Shown here piece after piece: positions 21,760 to 33,581 of a DNA stretch of 64,000 bases. The DNA is from Aquanectria penicillioides (lineage: Eukaryota; Ascomycota; Sordariomycetes; Hypocreales; Nectriaceae). The stretch is taken from positions 1,687,001 through 1,751,000 of the forward strand of contig PYIU01000011.1 of the NCBI GenBank assembly GCA_003415625.1, read 5' to 3'. Within the stretch, counting starts at the first letter, position 1; the number at the start of each line of letters is the position of its first letter. The notes below the pieces were generated by a model, which made no database searches, was not told the origin of the DNA, and was given only the letters and a program-made list of their open reading frames with translations. Position numbers and translations under genes: made by a program.

Positions 21760-23535
21760 ATGCAGGGGCAAGAAATGTACCGCGTAGCGAAGACCCAGCG
21801 CCCAGAGACAAACGACGAAAGTTTTGCCGACTGCAATAGTAGGACGAGTTTCCAGTTTGCCGCTTTTGTGTTAAGTAAAAAGGGTTTTGAGGACACTGGA
21901 TGCTATGGAGCATTCACAAATCCAGGCGAGACGACGTGGCTTGTCTCGTTTCAGCGCATTTCTCAGCATTGCCCACAAGCCGGCAAGTACTTAGCACTAA
22001 TGCCATTTCTGGGTGAAAAGGATATTCCCATCACTCTTTTGCCACTAGCCGAGGATGAATTGGAAATGGCCGAGGCCATCACTACGCTAAAGGCATACGT
22101 CTTCATAACGCAGAAGAGCGACGAAAAATCATTCGAAATGCACCGTCTTGTGCGAATAGCCACGCGGAGTTAGCTCGGCCAACAGGGACAGGTGCAAGAG
22201 ACATGTTCACATTTAGTCCGGTATCTCCTCAAAGCCCTCCCAGCAACAAATTTGACAATATGGAGACGTGGGTCAAGTACCTGTCGCATACCGAGATTGT
22301 GTTGAGACATGCCTTGGGAATCGACGACACGACACTCAAGGTAAAGCTACAGTTCCGAGTCGCCTCGGCAATGACTTTCCTTGGAAAAGACAGCGAAACG
22401 AAACCTATATTCCGGGAAATTTTGGAGTTTGAGAGGCTGAATCAATGAGTCGAGAGATGCGACAACAGCTCGTGGATAGCCTCAGTCAAGATCATCCTCG
22501 TTGGATTTCAGCCACCAACATCCTCGTCCGCACGCTTAGTGCTCGTAGCAGTTTTTACTAAGGCCGAACAACTTGCTCGAGAGACCGTCGGTCTCTCTCA
22601 ACACATTCCAGACTACAACGAGGTATTACTAGGAAAGTCTGACCGTTTTGGTAACCGTCCTGTAAAACAAGGGAGATCGGGCCGGCGCCGAAAAGCTGGC
22701 ATGTCAGGCACTTGAAATCGCGGAGACTAAGCTGAACCCAATACACCCAGCAGTCCAGGTGGCCATGGGGTCACTGGGATGCGTACTACTGAACTTGAAG
22801 AAATGCGAGGAATCAAAAGAAATCTTCGCCAAGATCACAGAATCCAAGGCTAAAGAGATAAATCAGCTTGAGTATCTCAAAGGTCTAGCTCTAAGTCTTA
22901 TTCACCAACGTAAATTGGAGGGGAGTAGGGAAAGCAGTGCAACGAGCACAGTACATAGTGACAGCGACTAATGAATCGGACACTCCTCTAAGACTAATCG
23001 CTCTTGGCCTTCAGGTCCGGCTTCTCACCTCCCGGGAGCGATTTGCGGAGGCAGACTCAAAGCAAAGACGAGCGTGCAGTTGTCAGACAGGTTTTGAGGA
23101 AAATACAACATGGTGTCTTTCTTGGAGTCGGACTGCTTGGAAACCATCATCTTCTCCCAGAAGAAGTATCTAGAAGCAGAAGAACTGGTTCAAGAAATTT
23201 AGCATCGGACGGAGGAAGCTATGGCAAAGATAGCACGAAAACCATTACCAAAGTGAAACTCTCCGCCGCCCTTCTGCGCTTGCGGGGAAAGCACAAGGAA
23301 GCCGATATGAAGTTTCGCTGGGGCGATAGAGGCACAAGAAAGGGTTTTGGGTCCAGGTCATGAGGAGATACTTAAAACAATGAGTCAGATGAAGAAAAGT
23401 TCAGGGATAGATGACAAGCATGATGGAGCAAAGCAGTTGGAGACCCATGTCTCGACAATCAAGTCATTTCGCGCGTTCGACAAGCCTAGGAAGAAGTTCA
23501 AGAGCTCAGGACGCTGGCGAGATAACTTGAATTGA
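21760..23535 (+). pseudogene. Decayed NLR of the NB-ARC/TPR class (C-terminal relic)
   Basis: Pieces of one family appear in order but in different frames with stops between them. The first (21760-22173) resembles the winged-helix part after NB-ARC (TTWLVSFQRI, KDIPITLLP, SFEMHRLVRIATRS). The second (22203-22448) resembles the linker to the repeats (FDNMETWVKYLSH). Two TPR-like pieces follow (AEQLARETVGLSQ near 22560; DRAGAEKLACQALEIAE into HPAVQVAMGSLGCVLLNL near 22670-22810), and weaker scraps run to 23535. No nucleotide-binding part is present. Splicing cannot reconcile the frames. The relic lies tail to tail with an intact NLR. Confidence 0.7.
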
Positions 23536-23752
23536 TTTGTCTTGGTCTTTGATTATTTTTGGGATGCAAGGCAAGGGATTCTACTTACCACTTGCTACGC
23601 ACCCTATCGCAGCGCGCACTGGGGGTTTGACGCAGCTGATGAGATTAGACACGTATTAGTTAGCTCCAACAATCGATTTCACCGAGTTGTTTCCATGTAT
23701 TAATATTAAATTCTCAACGTCTAAGAAACTATAGGTTGTAAAATCGTGCGTA

Positions 23753-26700
23753 TTACTGACGACTAAAGTTGCTTCCGGCATAGCTACTAGCAGAACTAAA
23801 GCTTGCCACACTAGACGGTCTTCCCAGTGAACTGTAGCTATTTCTCCGTTTGGCCATCTTCGTACGCTTACTGACCCTCCATTCTTGATAAGATACACGC
23901 GTACTTGGGTCAGGGACAGCGTTCCTCCCATCACTTGAAAACCTCACCACCTCAAGATATCGGTTTGCGCGCGGTCTTGCGTGACCATGTGCATTTGTGT
24001 TCCCTCCATCAGATTCTTCACTCTCAGAGTCTTCGCTCTCAGAGCCGGAGGATGTCGACGTATGGTAAGACGTCAAGTCGTCGTCGGACGTATCTGACCA
24101 TTCCAACCTTTCCCAGACGGTTCCGTATTCGACAGGACTAACTTCCCAGGGTACGTCTTCTCGAAGCGCCACCCAGCGCTCCCATGTCTCTGGCCGTTTA
24201 ATCCGGCTAAGTATCTCCTCCATATTCGCGCTTTTAGCTTGGGCTAGTCGAGCATGCACAAAGAAAGAAAACGTAGCGTATGTGAGAAGCGCCGGGTAGT
24301 CCTGCAACACCTGTGAACGACCAGAGACTGACATTGGGCCCACGGATTGGCAAACAGATCCTCGTGGCGATATGTCTTTTCTCGCCAGATTGGCTGTGGT
24401 AACCCAACTCTGAATATCGACTGATTGAGTAGGTGTAGGCAACTCAGCAAGCTTCCGGAATATAGATGTCTGCGAAGATCTCCTCTGGGCTTTTGGTTTT
24501 GTAAACTTTGTTGTTTTGTGTCCCACCACACCGTCTCGCTGCTTCTTTACACCTAGGTGTTGGGTACCTGTTGCATGACTCTGGATGGTACTTCCAGGGG
24601 CATTATTCGTTCCGGCATCAGTCGTGGCACGGGTGGAGGCTTGATATAATGACTCCCTCTTTTCTTGGAGGCGAGCCTGTATCAGCTCGTTGAGCTCGGC
24701 AATGGAAATATAGTCCAGACAGGTAGACATGATTGCGACATGACCCTCACCGATTGGGTTGTCTGAGATGCTCGGGTCCAAGATGGCAAAACCGTTCTTC
24801 TTTTCTTTCAGGAAAAAGCCACGCACAGATTCGTGAATTACCTGAACAACTCTTGCCTCTCCGTGCTCGAGGTCGAGTGATCCAGCTCCGGCAATTATCG
24901 ATTCAACTTCAAACCTCTCAATTTGAAGGTCATCTGATCTGCCACCATTGCTGACTTCGAGTAGTCCTCCAGAAATGGCTTTGATCTTTCGCTCAAGTTG
25001 TTCATCAGTCTCAGTTGACTGTTCGGAGTCTCTCCACTCCTGGAGCGAAGCAGGCGGCGGCTGCTTGATGAAAGCCAGAACGTGGTGCCATTCATGAAGC
25101 CTCAGAGGCTTGACACACAGAATTGCCCATTGGAACACGCGAAGAGAGGTTTCGCGCTGCTCTGGGCTGAGGGTCTCAATCATCTGAGCGTACAAGGTCT
25201 CCAACTCTTGCGGTACCACGTCGAGATAGCTTATGAGTGACTTCAGATTCGTACCTTCGTCCCATCTTCTAAGGAGGCCGTCCATGACCAAAACAACCCA
25301 AAGAAAGACTCCTGCAGATTTTTCGATAATCTTCTTCTTCAATGTTAATGCCCACTTGGGTTCCGCCACTGACAGGCTCATTCTCAAGTTTTGATCCACA
25401 TATTCCGATATATCCTGATTATTATGATCCTCCAATACTAATTCCAAGCAGTCGCTAATAGTGACCGAGGGGAAATGTCTGCTAGAAAGGCACACGCTGA
25501 GATAGCCGCCAGCAGAAACCGCTTCTGTCCATTCCGCCAATGATCTCCATAGATATGCTAGAGATCGTTGGCTGCCACCTTCATCCAAGGCATCGATAAA
25601 GAGAATCGTTCTCTTGGGCAGTTCCTGAGAGAACATGGATGAAAGAAAGTCCTTTAGCTCATACCCTTGCCAGGGCAATTCGCCAGGTTCCAAATCCTTA
25701 TCATCGTTGGTCCATTGTTTACTCAACTCTCGAAGTTGAATTTTATAATGAGGTAAAATTTGATAAAGGAGGGATCGAAAGAGGCCAATAGAAGTCCGTT
25801 CCAGTTTGTCGCCCCTTGCGTTGAAAAAGAAGGCTGCTGTGCAATAATTTCCGCTTTCTTGGCCCAGTGAGGCCCTTTTGAAGGCTTCTTTCATCAATGT
25901 TGACTTTCCTGTTCCTGGCTTCCCCTTGAGCCATAGAAAGCCGTGGTGCTTCTGCCGGTTGCGATTGTGTAGCCAATCTTGATAAATCTCGCGCTTGAAC
26001 AGCCATTCGCATGTCTGAATTGCGGGGATGCCAATAGATTGGCGACGTCTGTTCATGTTTGTGAACCGCAGGGAGCGAAGGCATGCCAACTCTCTCTCCG
26101 TCGGTGCGTCATTTCCGATGGCATTGGCGGTCTGTGGTGCCGGAAGAATTTTGGGTTTACTTCTCCGTCGGTTCAGCCGACTGCTCCAATGGAGATTCTG
26201 GTTATTCAAGTCTACAATCGAGAGGTAGAGGGATCGAATTTCTCCTGCAACTTTCAGATAATTCGGGTCTTTGGGTCCGGAGAAACGACACATCTCCATG
26301 TGGTTAGCTTGCAGTGTTTCTGCGTGTTCACGCTGGTCGCCAAGCAATGATGAGACATCAGGAACAACTTTGTTCCCAAGAACGCCAAGGTTGACTCCTG
26401 TTAACCCGAGACCTTCCTGAAAAGTCTTCACGCGGAAGTCATAAGTATTCCAAAGACCTGAAAAGGATTCCTGTGCACGTTCCAGATCTGTTGTCTTGAG
26501 ACCGAGGATATCTAGGATTGCTGATGTCGTATCCATTCGAACAACACTCAAGACGGATCTCGCCCACTCGCCCAGTGCTGATAGATCCGGGCTTCCTCGA
26601 TGAGGCGTTCCGAGAAAGATCACAGCAGCAGTGGACTGAACGATATTTTTCAAATCATCTTCCGGGGAAGTTGATGACCTGGCAAGCATCTAGCCATGGA

Positions 26701-27319
26701 CCTTGTTAGCAGCAAGTAATTCTCACAACGATAGGGAGGACACACACCTCTTTGACGACAATCCCGCCGAGGCTATGCGCTAAGAATATTATTGGGCGGT
26801 CAAGATTTCTCTCTCTCCCCATGGCAAATAAAAAGTCCTTGCTGTGCGAAAAGAGGCTGTTTTTATTTGTTGGCATTGACATGAACTTGGTAATCTTGGT
26901 ATCATATCCAAAAGTCAAAATGCGTGCATCTGGACACTCAACAGGAAGGAGATCAACGGGCCAGAAAAGTGGTTTATTTTCGCATTTCTTAACCTCTGTC
27001 GATTTCCGTTTAAACATGGATTTGTCCGATGACTTCCGCTTCAGCCAAGACATGGCGCTACGAATGGAATTCGTGCGGCTGTCGAAGCTTGTCACGGATG
27101 CATCTGCATGCGACAACGCCAACCCATCACCTTGCTTTTTGGAGTACGTCCATGTCTTGTACGGGTGGCCCTTGAGGCCATGGACTATTACAACACTGTG
27201 TACGCCTCGTCAGCGCCATCATCATCACCAAACCTTCACGTGTCTTACTCTACAACGGGGGATCGGGTTGCTGGCTCGTATATCACAGTTAGGCCGGTGG
27301 CGGGTATCGATTCCAGCAT
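23753..27319 (-). CDS. SesB-type alpha/beta-hydrolase-NACHT NLR protein
   Basis: Three exons, 27319-27249, 27195-26748 and 26689-23753, give about 1151 residues. The first intron is 53 nt (GTAAGA donor, GCTGAC branch) and the second 58 nt. The N-terminal domain starts VDVVIVHGLKGHPYKTWTY, has nucleophile Ser165 in AHSLGG, LGTPHRGS, and a probable catalytic His near 303 (ANHMEMCRF). It is the SesB-like lipase/esterase effector of fungal NLRs. The NACHT domain carries Walker A GKPGTGKST (about 429-437) and Walker B ILFIDALDE. No ankyrin, TPR or WD repeats follow. The C-terminus instead has a long helical region, an acidic Ser/Asp/Glu stretch and a basic Ser-rich tail. Relatives act in non-self recognition and cell death. 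That role is inferred. Confidence 0.88.
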
Positions 27320-29071
27320 ATTTTATGGCGCAATAAAGCGCTGCTGAAGCTATGGCCGATGCAGCGAGAAACGCGGTGACACATGTGCGATGAGGGAAAT
27401 GTCGTAATATCAATGAGGCTGAAATCAGCACCATGACGCGCGTGTGATAGAAAGGGGAAGTGGCGGTGCACACCTACAAACCAGAGGCGCAGCACCGCAC
27501 AGCCACAGTACAATATGGTTAATTTCAAGCAGAGACACGCAATGCAATGCGAGGAGTTTCCTCAAACACATCAAAAAGTGAATATCAACTGCCCAACTTC
27601 TACCAAGCTAGGAACGAGGCTATTTCCGAGGTGGCGCATTGGCCCATTATGCAGTCTACCGGTATTCCTCTTATTGTGCCAGACCTAATTTGGTTTTAGA
27701 CTGGCTGTTTTGGAAGTGTTAGTTCGCAGGCTAGGAGTTCAGACACTAAACGGTCCCCGGCTACTAAGAGCACAGACTCGGACGATAATGAGAATTAGAG
27801 GCGGATTCTGCGCTCTCTCGGACAAAATTGTAGAGGTCCTCGATGAGTCTAAGCTGGGTTGTAGGACTGGTGATTTAGTGCGATCAATCCGTGGGGGTGC
27901 AGGACATCCCTCGCAGGAATCATAATCATGGGTTGTGCGCCACAAACCGTCGGAGATCTTGGGACTTGAACCTGCAGAGTAGAAAAACTTCATTCAGAAG
28001 TATCAAATACTTGTACATAAATGTGCATGTTAGGTAATTACGGCTTGAAGAGGCTTTTCGACGCTACTTGTTTGATCTTGGTGTGGGTTGGGGATAGGGA
28101 CTATTTATCTTTTGATCATGCTTCGTTTAAATCGAAACATATCAGCGGAAATACATTCAATGAGAAAACACAATATCGCATCCGCTTAAGGGTTTGGTAG
28201 ACCCGAAATAATTTTAAGCTTATGCTGCCTCCTCCTGCACGACCACACAGGTGGGAATCGCTTGGTTCCCGTTTAGATTTGCGGTGTAGGGTAGCCAGAC
28301 CCCTCTGTTATCAACCACTCAAAAATGGCCTTCTTCGCAAGGTTTCTATTACTTGGCGCGTCAGTAATCTGCTAATCGATGGTTCCAAATCTTGAATTGC
28401 GAAATCGATAACCCAAGCCGCTACCAGCAGCTTCTACCCTGTGGCAACAGTTCTCGCGATTGTCAGCCCATCATCACGGCTTTCGTGCGTCAGTGGCTCT
28501 CTTCATCCTTTAGCGTCAATTTTCACACCACCCGGGGCCCACAAATTGAGCACTCAAACGTCACCAGGTCTGGAGAATTTTCACCGTCTTGTAACCTGGA
28601 GTGAGTTCCTCGGCAGCAGCCCAGGGGCAGCACGGGCAGTTGGTTGTGTTGGGAGTTGGGGTTGCACACGGCAGTGAATTAGGAAATGCCTTCGAAGATC
28701 GGTTTTTTTTTCTTCTGCAACGGGAAGCGTATAAGTCTCCAAGCAGCAAAATTACAACCTCAAAGCCAACGGCCGAGAGCTCAATCGGCTGCACGATCCC
28801 AATCTGCTTATCGTGTTCTCAGGGGGTCTCCGGCAGTAGGTTCATGTCGCGGCATTTGAGCGGCGCATGTGATTTAACGTGGCAGTGCACAAGCTCCCTC
28901 GGCACCTATCGGAGCCTTTACAACGCATGATCGTGACGACGAGGAATCATGTTAGTTTTATCATTCGAAACAAGGAGACAATTTGGCATAAATATAATGG
29001 AAGTGATCGGGACAATGGAGGGAAGTATTATTAGCAAAATCAAATTTATCAATTGAACATCATTTATCAAC
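27320..29071. other. Long divergent intergenic region
   Basis: About 1.75 kb between the leftward NLR and the rightward oleate hydratase. Open frames are all below 110 codons and unlike known families. It must hold both promoters. One sequence resembling a tRNA T-arm near 27960 was examined and rejected. No transposon ends or repeats are seen. Confidence 0.45.
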
Positions 29072-30829
29072 ATGTACTACAGCAGTGGCAATTACGAGGC
29101 GTTTGCCCGCCCTCTCAAGCCCGAGGGCATTGAGAACAAGAAGGCGTGGATTGTCGGATCTGGCCTCGCTGGCCTTTCGACGGCTGCGTTCCTTGTCCGC
29201 GATGCTCAGATGCCCGGCAAAAATATAACCATCCTCGAGGAGCTTAGCATCTCGGGCGGCGCGCTAGATGGTATCGAGGAACCCGAGAAAGGCTTTGTCA
29301 TCCGTGGCGGTCGAGAAATGGAGCCGCACTTTGAGTGCCTCTGGGACTTGTTTCGATCTATTCCGTCGCTCGAGGTTGAGGATGCTAGCGTCCTGGACGA
29401 GTTCTACTGGCTCAACAAACGCGATCCCAACTTCTCTCTGCAGCGGGCTACAATCAACCGCGGCCAGGATGCCGAAACAGGAAAGCTCTTTACTTTGACC
29501 GAAAAGGCTCAGGGCGAGCTGGTCAAATTGTTCCTCGCAACTAGGGAGCAGGTAGAGAATGTCAGAATCGATCAGGTATTCTCAGAGGACTTTTTTAAAA
29601 GCAACTTTTGGATGTACTGGCAGACCATGTTTGCCTTCCAGACGTGGCACTCTGCCTTGGAAATGAAGCTATACCTGCACCGCTTCGTCAACCATATCCA
29701 CGGCATGCCAGACTTTTCCACCATTAAATTTACGAGATACAACCAATACGAGTCGCTGGTCTTGCCGCTGCACAAGTGGCTCGAGGACCACGGCGTCGTG
29801 TTCCAGTTCAACACCGTTGTGGAGGATGTGGACTTTGAAATTACCCAAGACACCAAGCAGGCCACGCACATCCACTGGACACAGAACGGGGACAAGGGGG
29901 GACAAGATCTTGGCTCTGACGATCTCGTATTTATGACCATCGGGTCCCTGACTGAGAATTCCCACCTGGGAGATCAGCACACCCCACCGACGATCCTGGA
30001 CGGCCCGGCGCCCGCTTGGGACCTCTGGAGGCAAATCGCGGCAAAGCACGAAGAGTTTGGGCACCCAGATGTCTTTGGCGGCGACATTGCCGCGACCAAG
30101 TGGCAGTCTGCCACGGTGACGACGCTTGACAAGCGTATCCCCGAGTATATTCAAAAGGTTTGCAAGCGTGATCCGTTTACCGGCGCGGTTGTTACCGGTG
30201 GCATCGTCACGGTGCGCGACTCGAGCTGGATGATGAGCTGGACCTGCAACCGCCAGCCTCATTTCAAGAAGCAGCCCAAGGACCAGGTTGTCGTGTGGGT
30301 GTACGGCCTGCTCATCGACAAGCCAGGCGACTATGTCAAGAAGCCCATGCAGGACTGCACTGGAGAGGAGATAACGCAGGAGTGGCTTTACCACATGGGT
30401 GTTCCTGAGGCGGATATCCCGGTCCTCGCCGCCGAGGCCGCCAAGTGCGTGCCCGTCATGATGCCCTACGTGACGTCCTTCTTCATGCCCCGAAAGGCCG
30501 GTGACCGTCCGGCGGTTGTGCCAGCGGGCTCCAAGAACTTTGCCTTTATCGGCCAGTTTGCCGAAACCACCCGGGACACCATCTTCACGACCGAGTACTC
30601 GGTGCGTACGGGCATGGAGTCTGTGTACCAGCTCACCGGCGTCGACCGCGGCGTGCCAGAGGTGTTTGCTTCCACGTTTGACGTGCGAACTCTGCTAAAG
30701 GCGACGAGCCAGCTGCGGGACGGCAAGGAGCTTGCTCCGTGGCTGCCAGAGCGCATTCGCAACTTCTTGATTCACATGCTGGGAGGGTCTCAGGTTGGAC
30801 AGTTATTGCACGAGTATCATTTAGTGTAG
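29072..30829 (+). CDS. ohyA: Oleate hydratase (FAD-binding fatty acid hydratase)
   Basis: An intronless gene of 585 codons covering the full length of the family once called myosin-cross-reactive antigen. It has the FAD-binding motif GSGLAGLSTAAFL (from about 29), the adjacent acidic strand end ILEELSISGGALDG, and the conserved GGREMEPHFECLWDLF. The enzyme adds water to the cis-9 double bond of oleic or linoleic acid to give 10-hydroxy fatty acids. FAD has a structural role. No signal peptide is visible. Third codon positions look richer in G and C than in the neighbouring genes and there are no introns, so transfer from bacteria or high expression are both possible. The symbol follows bacterial usage. 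Confidence 0.93.
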   Translation: MYYSSGNYEAFARPLKPEGIENKKAWIVGSGLAGLSTAAFLVRDAQMPGKNITILEELSISGGALDGIEEPEKGFVIRGGREMEPHFECLWDLFRSIPSLEVEDASVLDEFYWLNKRDPNFSLQRATINRGQDAETGKLFTLTEKAQGELVKLFLATREQVENVRIDQVFSEDFFKSNFWMYWQTMFAFQTWHSALEMKLYLHRFVNHIHGMPDFSTIKFTRYNQYESLVLPLHKWLEDHGVVFQFNTVVEDVDFEITQDTKQATHIHWTQNGDKGGQDLGSDDLVFMTIGSLTENSHLGDQHTPPTILDGPAPAWDLWRQIAAKHEEFGHPDVFGGDIAATKWQSATVTTLDKRIPEYIQKVCKRDPFTGAVVTGGIVTVRDSSWMMSWTCNRQPHFKKQPKDQVVVWVYGLLIDKPGDYVKKPMQDCTGEEITQEWLYHMGVPEADIPVLAAEAAKCVPVMMPYVTSFFMPRKAGDRPAVVPAGSKNFAFIGQFAETTRDTIFTTEYSVRTGMESVYQLTGVDRGVPEVFASTFDVRTLLKATSQLRDGKELAPWLPERIRNFLIHMLGGSQVGQLLHEYHLV

Positions 30830-31353
30830 AAGCAGGGTTCCACTAATCTAGGTATCCTAGACGTCAAGTAGTTTGCTTTGTTGCGAAAACCAGAAATTGA
30901 AATATCAAGCTATCATATAAGATCAAACCTTTCTTCGCCTCGATATTATTTATCCAGAGTGAATAGTGATAATGGTGGTGGAGGTTTGTTCGTGTCAGTC
31001 GAGGAATGGTGCCGTCAAACCTGCTCGGGCTGGCAATGGGCCGAGAGTCATACATGCTAGAGCGAGCGCCAACGGCTGCACAGGGCCAGAGCACATGTCA
31101 ACAGCAGGGCTGGAAATCGCATCGTTTCTCGCCCGGCCATTATTTCCACGCAGCTTAGGGGGCACCATACGCCATCTTAAGGCTGCTAGTAACGGTCTGA
31201 TGCCTGGTAGGGTCTGACGGGGGGTTGGCTGGCATCAACCTAACGCACTGGGCACCACTGTCGGTCCAAAGTGTGCCGACTTACACCAGCGACGCAGCGA
31301 TCGAACTCTGCTACTCTAAAAGCAGAGACGGGCGGGGATTCGTGCCGTTTGGA

Positions 31354-31371
31354 GGGGGGGGGGGGGGGGGG
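31354..31371 (+). repeat. G18 homopolymer run
   Basis: Eighteen consecutive G residues in non-coding sequence. The run could form a quadruplex and is prone to length change and sequencing error. Confidence 0.9.
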
Positions 31372-32191
31372 AGCCACAACTCAGTCTCATACCCCGTACT
31401 CCAGGCTAATTTAGCATGTTGACATTGTGGACCAGCACCCCGGACGGATTACTGAGCTCAGACAGTTAATATCGAGGTCCACTTTAGACTCCCTCCAGCT
31501 GCATCTCGGCCCGCTGTCACTGAACGGGTGACGAGTGGTGAATAGGGTTTACAGTGCACCGAGAGGAGGACGATCGCCCGGCGATATGACGGACGGGGAA
31601 GAGACGCTGGTGTCTCTCAAACGGGGAATTGCGGTGCACGCTGGGTTTGAGCTAACACGCGTAGAGAGCGAGATGGGGAAAGTGAGTGCATGGGTGTGTT
31701 CGTGTATGTATGTGTGCAAATGCAGGTCATGATTCGGGCAGTCGCACAATGGACGCGGCCATCAGATTCGGTCCCCGTCCCGCACGCGTCCCCAGCAGCC
31801 TCGTGGATGCTGCTCTGGTTGGCCAAGTTTCAAAGGAATCGCGAATGCACCCAGCAGCCGCGAGGGAGGGGCTCTTGAGACATGCCAGTCGTCGCGATGG
31901 CTTCTGGAAACCCCCATCACCGGGGTTTTGGATGACTCGCAGTCTACAGCGCGAAGCTTACTCGAGCAGAAAGAATGCCACCTGTAGGCGGGCTGGCAAA
32001 TCCACGGCAGGATTAAACGTCGAATGGCATACGCAGCGTCTGTGATTGCGATCCGGATTGGCCTATGCTTGCTTTGTCCATGTCTTGGCTGGGAGCCGGT
32101 GTCATCAAGCCCGACGCTTCCGTGCCAAAAACCCCGCAAACTGCCATCCCGCTTGCGGGTGCAGTAGCCCGGTCGACCCCCTGACTCGCGC

Positions 32192-32226
32192 TGGGTGCTG
32201 GGTGCCGGGTGCCGGGTGCCGGGTGC
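32192..32226 (+). repeat. Five tandem copies of a 7-bp unit (YGGGTGC)
   Basis: Units start at 32192, 32199, 32206, 32213 and 32220. The first two begin with T and the last three with C. It is a short minisatellite in intergenic sequence with no visible link to a gene. Confidence 0.85.
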
Positions 32227-33581
32227 CAGAGCTTTCCCCAACATCACGATGTGGGATCCAGGTCCTGATTCCTGGGTCCTGCGGGTCTTGTCTTGGGCTC
32301 TTGTTCTGAGTGAGCGCTCAGGGTGGCTCTGGGGTTGTCTCGTCTACGGCACGACTGATGGAGATGCCCTCTCGGCTGGGTTGGGCTGGACTGGCTGGGC
32401 ATCCTGTTGCAGATCTCCGGGACCGTCTGGGGCATCGAGGATTCGAGGCCCACTGGAATGCAATTCCCAGACGCTCCCTGCAAGCCTGCAAGCCTGCGAG
32501 GGCACGGCAAGGACATGGTAAGGTACATCGCCGCCAGCAGCATCATCGCCATCTCACGTCCGGGTGCGTGACCTGGCCCTGAGGCTGGAGCTGAAAGACC
32601 TGGTCGGTCTTTGACCTCGTAAATCGAGAACGCGCCATTAACCTAACCAGCAGCCTTGCATCGCTCTTGGACACACACGCTCGCTCACTTTGAAAAAGTT
32701 AGACCACATCACCGCCAAAGTGGCCGCGCGCTAGGAACTCTCCCAAACCGGGAGTGCGTCCTATACGTTACGCAACGTCCAGGAAGCTTGCAAGGCTGCG
32801 TCTAGATTTTAGATTCTAGACCACGGACCCTCCCCCAGGGTGCCCTCAGCGTCTCCCTAGCTACCTTCTAGCGGCATTGTCAACCCCGACCTTTTGGTTT
32901 GCCCAGAACTACCCCTGGCTTAGCTCGCCCATAGGCTCCAACCATCTCCTGCTAACTTTCCCTAGCGGCAGAGCAAGCGGCACAATATTGGATGGTTTCT
33001 ACGGGCATCATCAACAGTCCAGGTCCGTGCCAGGCTTGCCGGGGAGAAGATGGCACTCCCTCCGTCCCGCCAGCTCCCACGGGCCCTTACACATCCTGTC
33101 CTCTAGCGGCGAAGATCTTTGCTGCTGAAAACTCAACATAGCACTCGGGGCCAGCCACCGCTGTGACGCCTCTTCAGCCAGAGGTTTCTAGGCTGGATTC
33201 AGACTTTGGCAGATCTGGGGACGCCACCGAAGCCAAAAACGACATTTGTTTGGCCGCAGTGGGCGAAGAGGGAGCGTCCCGTTCTGTAAAATCCGGCCTT
33301 GTCCCAGAGGACCCGCCAGATACAAATAACGTTCTTGCAGCATTGAAATTCCAAGTTGCTTCCGTTGTTCAACTTTCCATCTCGACACAATAGATTTCCC
33401 TTTTATTGCCTCTTATTTCCTTTCCTTTCCTTTCTTCTCTTCCTTGCTTTTTACCTCCTCATTTCCCGCTGTTGTCCGCCAGAGACAACACCTCATTCAG
33501 CTAAACCCCTTGCATACCGAACACAACCCTACCCCGGATATTGCTGTCTCGATTCCCCGATCCACGAGCAACGCCGCCAAG

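Larger units (their letters stand above)
30830..33581. other. 2.7 kb gene-poor, locally GC-rich intergenic region
   Basis: This spacer follows the oleate hydratase and precedes a membrane protein gene. Many overlapping open frames of 60-160 codons occur between 31.5 and 33.8 kb on both strands, as expected of GC-rich non-coding sequence, and none looks like a protein family. A G18 run and a heptamer tandem repeat lie inside. A pyrimidine-rich tract just before 33582 is probably promoter or 5' leader. Confidence 0.5.

Noticed and set aside
27955..27975. Sequence reading GGTTCAAGTCCC on the minus strand, like a tRNA T-arm
   Set aside because: The flanking bases do not pair as a T stem, and no D-arm or acceptor stem lies at the right distance.
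31535..33393. Many overlapping frames in GC-rich spacer
   Set aside because: Stops are rarer in GC-rich DNA. The translations are low-complexity and match nothing known.
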